From positions 12,193,255 to 12,257,254 of the forward strand of contig JAJEKV010000011.1 of the NCBI GenBank assembly GCA_021234155.1: a DNA stretch of 64,000 nt. The letters run 5' to 3'. Below, piece after piece: positions 32,830 through 42,736 of the stretch. Within the stretch, counting starts at the first letter, position 1, and each line of letters begins with the position of its first letter. The notes beneath the pieces were generated by a model. It was not told the DNA's origin. It did no database searches and saw nothing but the letters and a program-made list of their open reading frames with translations. This stretch comes from Isoetes taiwanensis (lineage: Eukaryota; Streptophyta; Lycopodiopsida; Isoetales; Isoetaceae). The position numbers were made by a program, and so were the translations under genes.

Positions 32830-35602
32830 AGCTGGGTTTCTGTGACGTTCCAGCACAGTATCGGCACCAAAAATACAGAGAGGAAAAAGAGAACCTTATT
32901 CTTGAGATTAAGAATATTAGACCGGCCCTGATGGAGTCGCCTTCCAATGTGGATCTACATCAGCAAGAAGTCCAGCTGGAGAATCTTATAAAAGGCATTG
33001 AAGAAAAAGAAGCTAAAAGCATGGCCCTCATAGCCAAGATCAAATATTTCAACTCTGCTGATAATGCTAGCTCTGCCATATTCTTTAGAATGGCCACGCA
33101 GAGACAGATCAATAATGTCATCACAGAAGTCACAGATCACCAAGGAGGCGATATCACTAATGATGGCCTGATCAGAGATTTCTTCTACTCCTCATACTCT
33201 GAGCTCTTCCAAGCCTCCTCTCTATCAAGGAGGATCAAGAGATCCAAGATGAGATTTTCACTCTCTGAGTGACCCAGTGGAGCTGATGAAAGAGGACCTC
33301 CTTGGCCTCCCCACTGAAATTGAGATTTGGGACCTCCTCAAGGACATGAAAAGGGGCAAAAGTCTGGGCCCAGATGGGCTCCCTCTAGAATTCTATATCT
33401 AATTCTGGGATATCATGAAACATGACCTGATGACATTTGTCCATGGGGCCTGGAAAGCAGCCTCCCTGCATCCAGCCCCTCCAAGTTTGGAGATTGGCGA
33501 CCCATTTTGCGCACTAATTATAATGCGACATACAAGCTCTTGGCTAAGATCATAGCCAACAGGATGATGGGGCATCTCCAATGGCATATCAGCCAGAATC
33601 ACTCAGCCTTCCTGCTAGGTAGGTTCATTCTCAATAACTATATTGCTGCTATAGCCCCTTCATTGGAACCAAATCTCAAAGCAGAACTGCCTTCTGCTCA
33701 AATTACATTTCAAAAGAGCCTTCGACTCCATCAGATGGGACTTCATGGAAAAAGCTCTAAACCACATGGGGTTCCAGAGGCATTAGAGGTAATTTGAGAT
33801 CTCATTTTGTCCCATTAAGGGATGCTTAAAAAGCCACATCAGCTTTTTAAACTGTCCAATAAGAGAAGAGCTCCAGTGTATTTTATTCCAGTATTATGTG
33901 GCAGCAGTAATTAATGCAGTTCTAACTAACTTTTGCAGTGTCATTTTTCTACTATAACTTTTGATCAAAAACTCCGATTCGAACACTATTTGTGGCAATG
34001 GATTCGTCTCCTCAAGATCTTTCTAATGACAACCTATTGTTATATCTTTTGGGATGTAAATATATAAGAAAAGAGCAAAAAACCATATTTTTTAAGGTTA
34101 ACATATATGGCTTGTATTGAAATACATCATAACCATATATCACTTGAAAGATCTTTTCATTCTGCATCTAATGCAACAAACGCCGTAGCATTTTCATGAG
34201 TAGATCAAAAGTTATAGGGAAAAAACGACAGCAATGAAGTTGTTAATGCTGCATTAATTGCAGTTTGATGTAGAGTACTCATTCTATTGGAGGATTCTTA
34301 TGGGGACAAAAGGAGATCTCAAATCACCTCTAATGCCCCTCATTGATCTTATCCAGGGCCTTAACAGAAATGCCTACTCTGCTAACATTGTCAATGGCAT
34401 CCCTACAAAGTTTTTTCCAATCCAAAAAGGCATGAGACAAGGCTGCCTACTGGCCCCTTATCTCTTCCTTTCTGTGGCTGAGATTCTGACTAGAATAGTC
34501 ATTATTATGAAGAGACAACAGAAGATCAAAGGCCTGATCATGCCAGGCTCTAATAAGCAGCTTTCTATCCTTCAATACACTGAAGATACCTTTCTAGTAT
34601 TGGAAGCTAAAACTAAGTACATTGCAAACCTCCTTCAAGCCATCAGAAAGTTTGACAAGGCCTCGGGTATTCAACTCAATTTGGACAAGTGCAACAACCC
34701 TAATCATGAAGGGATCAAGATTACCCCCCAAAACCAAGAAATCACCCTGCTTGGGCTCCCCTTAGCCCGTAATCTTTGTCCTGGGCACTGATCAACAAGA
34801 TCAGGATAAAAATAACCTTTCTCAAACACAACATCTCTTTTGCTGGTAGGGTCATAACTACCAATTCCACCCTAGCCAGCTCCACGTGTACTTCTCCTCT
34901 ACCCTTATAGCAGATAAAAAGTTCTACAACAAAACAGAAACTGCCATCAAGAACTATACCTAGAAGGATGGTATGCATCTGGCAGCATGGAAGGAACTGA
35001 CTCAGCCCAAAAAACTCTAAGAGCTGGGATGCAAAGCCTTTTTCTGCATGCCCAGGCCCTGGGAGCCAAGTTTATTTCAGGCCATTCACTCCAACGACAC
35101 CCCCGCCATGCAGTTCCTTCATTATTGGGTCTCCATCAGCCATCCTCTCAGCAGCAAAACTGTGAAGCACGAGCTCCCTGACTCAGCCTATGCTCAGTTC
35201 GAGGTTGTGCCCAACACCTCCTCTTTGCTTAGAAACCTCATAAGAGCTTGGCATCAAGTTAGCCCCAACTACATGCACAAAGATATTGATGCTAAATGTG
35301 CGAACATCTCAATTTTCTGGTCTGATCTGTTCTCAGATGAAGAAAGTAGAAACTTAGCTGAGCTACACCGCAGACAATACATGAAATGGAAGAGAACCGG
35401 CATCACCAAACTGAAAGACATTTGGAAAGATAATGCCTGGCTCACCTGGAATGAGATGAAACAACGAACTGAAAAAAAAAAGGTGATGCACAGAATTTCC
35501 ACCTACTGGCGGATTATGGCTGGGAGCCGCCTAGCCGCTCGCAGCGGCGCCGCTGCCGATTTTCTGCAAGGAACCCCTCAAACCAGACCAGGCGGTTCCT
35601 AG
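32830..35602 (+). pseudogene. L1-like LINE relic (ORF2, 5'-truncated)
   Basis: The endonuclease is missing. The sequence begins in the linker before the reverse transcriptase (AKIKYFNSADNASSAIFFRMA), then gives RT blocks MKRGKSLGPDGLPLEFY (about 33348), LGRFILNNYI (about 33616), FKRAFDSIRWDFMEKAL (about 33708), KGMRQGCLLAPYLF (about 34426) and YTEDTFLVLEA (34576-34608). The catalytic YADD is altered to YTED. The C-terminal region continues to 35602. Frameshifts and stops occur (for example near 33270, 33400 and 33500), and a MITE splits the RT. It belongs to the plant L1 type and is distinct from the GC-rich LINE at 24-29 kb. Confidence 0.88.
33778..34339. mobile_element. Foldback MITE inside the LINE reverse transcriptase
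   Basis: The left end (about 33778-33817) and right end (about 34297-34339) are inverted repeats of about 40 bp: ggcattagaggt, then atttgagatctc, then ttttgtccc, with few mismatches. Similarity continues inward for about 200 bp per arm (for example ataacttttgatc near 33954 and its inverse near 34201), so the 562-bp element would fold into one long imperfect hairpin. It interrupts the RT between the GF of ALNHMGF and DLIQGLNRNAY. No convincing target duplication was found. Confidence 0.8.
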
Positions 35603-36690
35603 CACAAAAACAAGGTCTCCCATAAGGTTGGAAAATTATCAGAGGCATAAGGTTTTGGCAATGGTGGGCCGAAAAAGAGAGGTTAGGGTTTGAATTTTTT
35701 GGTTGTTGAATGCAATTTAGTGGTTCTATGATAGAAAATTGTGGCGTGTGTAACCCGAGCATGGCGGGCAGCCACATCCAGCAGAGAAGGAAAGCGACTC
35801 AGATGGAACGGATTTGTGGCAGTGGGGCTGCCTGATAGGCCGCAGGATAAATTATGAAGATTAGGGAGCGAAGAAGGCAGAACAGAGTTGGGGTTTCTGG
35901 AAGAATAGAGTTGGCCTTTGGACTTTCGCTGCTTGCAGCTATGCTTTAGGTTTTCCGCTGCTGCAGAGGAAATTCTCATCTGACTTTAAGCTTTAGTTCC
36001 AAAATCATCAATGCTGGATGCAGCTCTGTGTTTTCTGAATGATTTGTCCTCGTGGGTTATGTCTCCAGTCTTCAAATCCAGAGCTATGCATTATTCGTGA
36101 TGGCAGATACTTGATTTTTTTGTGATCTCTATTATCCATCATGGCAGATACTTGATTTTTCTGTCATGCCTTTGGTTCTTTGAACCAAGCATTTTGTACA
36201 GCATTATTGCCGTTTCCCACAGTAGAATTCTATGCTTTGTTTTGCATCTCATGCAAAATGCTCCCATTTTCTAGTATCCATAGAAAATGCCTACTTCTGG
36301 AGGGATCTATCAAGTTTTCTAAAGCAGGTCTTATGAATTTTCTTCGAGTTGCCATACATATATGCGTACGCCGTACGCAGGGGAGCGCTCAAATATATGG
36401 GGGTGTGAGGTGTATATTTGTGGATCCTAGATCTGGCATATTTGTAGGAATATGCCAAAATCAAATGAACCTTAAAAAACAATAAGGAGTGTGCAATAAG
36501 GAGACCTGTCATATATTCAAAAGCAACCACAACAAGAAAAATCGCAAATAGCCATAACGTTTAGAAATGCTCTTCATAAAAAAATTTATAGGCGGCAAAT
36601 TATATGGTAGTTCTTCAAATGTTTTTCTGACAAAGGGCCCGTCGCAAAAACCGGCGGACACAAACATACCTGTTGTTGTTGTTGTATAGT
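35603..36690. other. Intergenic, no supported gene
   Basis: A 98-codon minus-strand frame (35683-35979) with no recognisable domain is the longest. A 20-bp segment (catggcagatacttgatttt) occurs almost identically near 36099 and 36138. A 15-nt hairpin gcgtacgccgtacgc lies near 36364. Confidence 0.5.
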
Positions 36691-36779
36691 GCAAGGAGAG
36701 AGTATTTTACATTCAATTGAGATCTATCAAGAGGTCTATGAGCGTGGCATTGTTGATGTGGAGGAATGCCTACGCGAAG

Positions 36780-39015
36780 ATGCCATGACTGCACGTTTGC
36801 GCGAAGATGCCATGACCTCAGGAGAAAAGGGTGAAACTGCTTGATATGCACATGGATGGAAATAAAACATATCATCTTCTACAGGAATGTGAAAGAAGAC
36901 AAGATTTACCATATGGGAGGCTACTGCAATCTCTTATGGTTCACTACGGCCTTATTTCAATTTCCGTTTTGAGTGATATCTTATAAGGCTTTTCATATAC
37001 CATGGATTATTGGTTGATGCAAACACAATCTTTCAACAAATTGATAAACCGAGTGCCTACACTTGGGCTGCAATTATTCTAGCAAATGCAAAGTTGGGAC
37101 AGGATCATATGGCCATTGAGTTTCTCCACGTTATGCGATTGTTAAGTGGCAAAAAGGACAAGTATATCTATGCAGCTGCTTTGAAGGCTTGTGCAAGCTC
37201 AAGGGATCTTTCGCAAGGTCGGATCATTCATGAGGATATTATTAAGAGTGGGCTTGAAACAGAGGTGTCAGTTGGAAGTACTCTGGTTCACATGTATGCT
37301 AGATGCTGCAGCTTGAAGGAAGCAGCTGTAGCATTTGAACGAATACCAAATCTAAACACAGTGTCTTGGAGTACAATGGTTGCAGCATATGTCCATCTAA
37401 GCAAGAGTTCACAGGCTTTAGAAATCTTTGAGAAGATGCAAATGGAAGGTCTAAAGCCAAATGAATTAACATTCTTGAGTGTGTTAAATGCATCTGCTAG
37501 TTTAGGAGGACTAGAACAAGGTCGTCTTATCCATGAAAAAATGATGACAACTGGGATTCGATTAGGTTGCATTATGGGGAATGCGCTAGTTGACATGTAT
37601 GCAAAATGTGGAAGCCTGTTTGAAATGGAAGTGTAGTATCATGGGGTGCAGTGATTGCAGGATATGTACAACATGAAAGGGCCTCCTTTGCTCTAGATTG
37701 CTTTGAGCAGATGCAAGCACATGGGATGCAGCCAAATCAAGCCATCTTTTGCAGTATCTTGAAAGCTTGTGCAAATATAAGGGCCATAAATCATGGTAGA
37801 TTTATTCATAATAAAATTCTTGAAAATGGATATCAATTGGATATTACTGTGACGATTGCGTTGGTTGATATGTATGCTAAGTGTGGAAGTTTAGAGGATG
37901 CATTTAAAGCTTTCAACATACTGCCACAAAGAGATATAATTTCATGGGGTGCAATGATTACAGCATATGCTCAGCTTGGAGAGAGTTTTCTTGCTATAAC
38001 TTGTTTCAATAGGATGAAACAAAAAGGTATGAAACCAAATGAAGTTACATTTTTGGGTGCCTTAAAAGCATGTAGCAATCTGAAAATATTGATGCAGGGA
38101 CACCTCATGCATGAAGAGATTTTCGAATGTGGACTGACATCAAGTATTGTGGCTAATTCTTTAATTGATATGTATGCTAGATGTGGAAGCCTAAGAGAAT
38201 CTTTCACAATCTTTGACAAATCTCTGAATGGAGATGTTGTATCATGGAATGCGATGATTTTAGGATATGCTCAGCATGGAGAAGGCATTTTGGTGAGGGA
38301 TTGGTTTGTGAAGATGCAACAGCAGGGGATAGTCCCAAATTTTATTACCTTTTTGTGCATGTTAAAATCCTGTGCTAGCATTGGAGCGCTACAGCAAGGC
38401 AGGAACATTCATAAAGAAATTATGAAAAATGAAACTATGAACAATGAACTTCAGTCAGACATTGTAGTTGGTAGCGCCCTGGTTGATATGTATGCAAAAT
38501 GTGGAAGTATTGGTGAGGCACAGGAGATCTTAAGTTGCTGTTTGAATCGGAATATTATTTTATGGAGTATAATGATTACATGATATGCCCAGCATGGAGA
38601 AGCTCATTTAGCCCTAGAATGCTTTGAGAAAATGCAAAAGGAAGGCATAGAACCAAATGAAGTAGTCCTAACAAGTATACTTGTTGCATATAACTATGCA
38701 GGCCTTGTGGATGAAGGTCGTCGTTGCTTTGAATGCATGAAAGAAGCTTATGGAATTTTACCAGACAATTCCCATTCTATCTGCATGGTTGATCTTTTGA
38801 GTCGCTCAGGATTCCTCAATGAGGCAGAACATTTGATTCAAGACACCATGCCAACGGATGCAGTAGGATGGACGACACTTCTAAGTGCATGCAGAATGCA
38901 TGGCAACAGTGAGGTTGGCAGACAATATCTAGAACATATTGTGCATCTAGATGGATATGCCATCATGTCAGACCTCTATTCAGATGTTTCAAAGTGGAAA
39001 GTACCGGATATATGA
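36780..39015 (+). pseudogene. PLS-class pentatricopeptide repeat (PPR) pseudogene
   Basis: A PPR protein of about 700 residues, a class that binds organellar RNA for editing, splicing or stability. Open pieces: 36846-36986, 37010-37636, 37637-38583 and 38584-39015. Repeated P, L and S motifs are clear, such as LVDMYAKCGSLEDAFKAF, VVSWNAMILGYAQHGEG and MKPNEVTFLGALKACSNL. The last piece reaches the E region (VGWTTLLSACRMHGN). No DYW domain is seen downstream. Breaks: a stop then frame change near 36984; a frameshift near 37636 after CGSLFEMEV; and TGA at 38581-38583 where Gly (GGA) is expected in TGYAQHG. Few lesions over 2 kb suggest recent loss. It is intronless like most PPR genes. A nuclear stop is not expected to be repaired by organelle editing. 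Confidence 0.92.
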
Positions 39016-39894
39016 ATGGTTTGCAGAAGGTAGCTTGAGATAAAAATCTGTCTTATGTTACCTACATGGGTCTCTCAAGCCTAGTATCTCTGGATGTCAA
39101 GCAGGATAAACGTTCAATATTTTCGCACATCTAAGAGAGTACATTGAAAGCCAAATAACTACAAAGGCACGCCAGAAAGCTGGAAAAGTTTTTAATTCTA
39201 CAAAAATCGAAGGCAACATGAGGAACCATCGATTTTTCAGGAAAAAGGGAACTAAAATCACTGATCTTATCAACCCAGCCTATGAAAAGGTTGTTTAAAG
39301 AGAAGGAATGCCCATCGCAAAAGAGCCTGGAAAGAGGGGCAATTAAAAAATCAGGTTTGCCATAAAACCCCTTTACTTTTTAACTCCAGAACAGAGAGCG
39401 GGTCTAAAGAAAATTCTTGGAGGACCTGGTTAAGATGAAACTGTAAATGTTTTTGCCTTCTGCATGGAAATGTTTTCCAAGTTGAATTCAGCATGATGCA
39501 TGGAGCTAGAAGCTTATTCTGCTCAAGTGTTAATATGCATCATTGAGCATTCCACGGTTTGTTGGTTTGTAACATAACCAGGGTTTAGAACATTTATGAA
39601 AATTATCTTAGGTTTTTGCCTCTAGCTTTCTTATATTCTTGTGTTAAGTTTCTTATGATTAATTTATGGATGTTCGAAGGTATTGACACTGTTGAAGTGT
39701 GCATAATAGATGTATAACAACCTGCTATGTTCCCAATGTTTATTGCACAGATCACATTGGATTTATATAAAATCAAGCACTTATTTACATAGCCTTCTCA
39801 AGGAGCAACAAGTCGGTTCACATAGCATTAACATGCAAAATATATGTGAGATCGGCAATTTCTAACACGTTTTAAAGATTTACATTCGCATGAG
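39016..39894. other. PPR downstream flank, no supported gene
   Basis: Fragmented frames continue for a few hundred bases after the PPR E region and may hold its decayed end. No DYW motif residues were found. The remainder is AT-rich. Confidence 0.45.
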
Positions 39895-40423
39895 TTTATT
39901 CTATCACCTATGACAAATTCACCCATGCATGTGTATCATAAAAAGCATGGCTATTTCCAAATGATCCATCGGTCTTCAACAACGGGACTACCATCTAAGC
40001 GATCTATTGGTTTTCACACCTACGCATGTATGCAACCAACCAATATGCCATTCTGTGAAACAAAATCTAGCAAAACTTTGTAACATTAAAAATATGAAAA
40101 AAAAAAAAAAAAAATCTGTGTATCACTATGAATCCTCGTATACCACCTCTTCTATTATGGAAATTTACAATTGCATAGTATCAGCTCTATGTTTTCTATA
40201 CGATATGGAACTGTTAAACTGGCACTTCAACAACAGCTAGCTAACGAGCACCATGTAGTTTTATAATGTTAGCTCTTATAACAACAATCAACGATATATA
40301 GCACAATGACATACACATATGAGGATTCGATGCTTCCAGACTCACCTTGCTGTACACTAAGCGAATTTATACTGTATAATCCAAGAATATGCATCATGAA
40401 TCAAATGCTGCATAGTCAGTGGT

Positions 40424-41669
40424 TCACTCTGCATTCTCCTTCAAAATTTTCGGAACTTTTATATAAGGACCCTCCCGCTGTGGGACAGCTGATAAAATTG
40501 CATCCCTAGTAGCAAGAAAATAATTATGTCAATCCAGTAAACATCCTATGGCACAAAACCATTTACATCCCAGTATATTACCTTTCAGGAAATATTGAGG
40601 GCACATCTTCACGCAGGGTGCTCGCACTTTCTGTATCTCATGTATATGAAAATTAAAGACATTAACTAGTCAATTGTCTGCCTTTCCAGAATGCACAAAA
40701 TGTTGCTAGTGCCATGGGAAGACACATAAACAAAAGCAGACCAAGAGTATGAATCTAACCAACACGAATTGCAGGGGCAACATCCTCTAGATCCACGCTC
40801 TGTAGTTGAGCAAACCTGCCCAGAAAATAGAAATAAACATAACATTCTGTCCTCACAATATGGCTCCATTTGCTCTTAGTTTATCAACGAAGAGTCATAC
40901 CAGTCTACAACGCTGCTAATTTGGGGACCAATCTCTTCGATCTGCAAGTTGGAAGAATGGAAATAATTGTAAAGAAAATTTAGATGTTTAACTGTGTTAG
41001 TTTAGATCATTTTAGTTTCTTTAAGCAGTAAAACAAGCACAAGGATTGTTGTAGTCAATGTGTAATGACAGTTTCAGATCTGCATGGTGAGCTAATGTAA
41101 AGCTGTTGATGCTTTTGGCATGATTGAATGTTGAAATGGGAGAGACTATATGTGCATATATAAGGCTATGCAACAGAGCACAAAGAATATAACAGAAGTT
41201 AAAAACATCAGTAAAAGAAGATAATGGGTAGCAAGCCTCACGGTAACACATACTCCAACAGATAGAAAAGAAATCTATCTTGTGCTTAATACTACATGTG
41301 ACTATATGGTAACACATACATTGTGTTAGGAACCAGAAAAGATTGGATAAGCATTTGTGAGGCACTATCGAAGATAATATCTTCGTCATTAAACCTATCG
41401 GAACATGACATAATTATTTCATTTCTTTTCATTTCATTTCATTCATCTCGCACAATAAAGCGAAACCCAAACAATGCCTTGCAAAGAATCTGAAAATTGA
41501 ATAGCAAAAAAAATACCTCCTTGCTCGTCAGGCTCAATCTTGCTTTATCACAAAGCTCCAAAATGTTGGGCAATGGCACACTACTAATTGCTCGACACTT
41601 CCATATATGTGGACGAGTGGATAAAGGTATAAATAGAGACGAAGCCATTCTCAAACAAGAGCCCGCCAT
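40424..41669 (-). CDS. GATC: Glutamyl-tRNA(Gln) amidotransferase subunit C (organellar), copy 1
   Basis: GatC stabilises the GatCAB enzyme, which converts Glu-tRNA(Gln) to Gln-tRNA(Gln) in plastids and mitochondria. Five exons (minus): 41669-41517, 40941-40901, 40815-40760, 40639-40582, 40505-40424. Together they encode about 136 residues. The N-terminus is transit-peptide-like (MAGSCLRMASSLFIP). Family motifs are ARLSLTSKE, IEEIGPQISSVVDW, FAQLQSVDLEDVAPAIRV, LREDVPSIFPE and REGPYIKVPKIL. Phases match and four acceptors/donors are canonical. The exon 4 acceptor is CAT instead of CAG, but an AG three bases downstream would keep the frame and lose one Gly. This is the least damaged copy in the window. 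The function of the family is well established; whether this copy is used is not known. Confidence 0.85.
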
Positions 41670-42736
41670 GACGACAGCACAAAATTATATGAAGTAGTCC
41701 TGTTACAGAAATCAAATTGAGATTTAAAAACAGGTAATGACGAAGAGGAATCGTACCTTTCATTGATAAATGACAAATATATTAAAGGATAAGGTGGTGA
41801 TGTGATTTTGTGAAGACACGGAATCAAAAGTCAAAGAACCACAAGGGTCCAGAAGAATATATTAAATTCACATGTTAAAAGGTTGCTAACGTGTAAATGC
41901 CCTATACGATGGAAGCCATTTTCTCCAATCTGGATCTATTAAAGCTATGAGATGATCCAAAGTGTAGTCTCACAATGGATGAGCAATGCCAATGTGAGCA
42001 TTTTACAACTTTCAATTGCTGTCAACATACTAAATGGACTTTTGGGCCACCTGGAAGATTGTTACATTAGTAGTGGCTATCCTTCAGACTCGTATAAATC
42101 ATTCTAAAGCTGTAATTCTTGCTTGGCCTAATACTCTCGCATTCACATTGCCACACGCTTTTAGTTCAATTTTCCTTGTCACTTTCTTGATATTGCAAAG
42201 GCCCACTTACAAAACCCTATAACTATTGCACTCCATGATAAGGACACCCTGGTGTCGACCTTCAAACGCACTGCATGTCACTTCACACGATGCTGAACCT
42301 TCCAATTTTAGCGTTTGAATAAAAAACTCGTGCCTGTGCCCATCCATTTGAATTAAAAGTGGCATAAAGCGAATGCCTATGAGAATTTGAAAAAGAAGTC
42401 CTTCCCTTCCCTCTCCACACTCTTGAGTTCATGGACAAATCCAAACAAGGTGCTCTCATCATTGGAGCAAGCGGTGGGGGACATGTCAATGTTGATATTT
42501 AGTTGCTGTAATTTTTACAGGATGCATATGCACAGCATAATCATTTTGATAAGGCTGGGAAAGCGATTTGCAGTAAAGCAAGCGGAGTGAAGTATGGACG
42601 TACCTGCTGAAGGAAGCAATCTGCCGAGTTCTTCACGCCGACGTTTCAGGAAGCTGGGCCACGAGTTGGCTGTTCACCGAAACTGCAGAGAGTGCCCAAA
42701 TTGAACGAGGGATGGCCCCAAATTTTTAATGGCTTA
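41670..42736. other. Shared 5' flank of gatC (U1 copy)
   Basis: About 1 kb present in all units that keep this region (for example 48716-49537, 50850-51906, 58440-59522, 61500-62519). Frames in it recur because the DNA is duplicated, not because of evident protein constraint. It presumably holds the gatC promoter. It also holds a 23-codon frame discussed separately. Confidence 0.55.
42431..42502 (+). CDS. Very short ORF conserved in the shared flank
   Basis: A 23-residue frame begins MDKSKQGAL and continues IIGASGGGHVNVDI, running opposite to gatC. Its counterparts in U2, U3 and U5 keep the same start and stop; U4 has several changes (MDKFKQDTLLIGASGGG...). A splice-acceptor-like tttttacag follows 18 nt after its stop. 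It may be a first exon, an upstream ORF or chance. No family is recognised. Confidence 0.18.
   Translation: MDKSKQGALIIGASGGGHVNVDI

Noticed and set aside
41021-41389. 122-codon frame on the minus strand and its relatives in other units
   Set aside because: It is intron 1 of gatC read through. It recurs only because the whole unit is duplicated.
42034-42222. Frames starting MDFWATWKIV or MKKKSLPFP that recur in each unit
   Set aside because: They lie in the duplicated 5' flank and differ by frameshifts between copies, so recurrence reflects DNA duplication.
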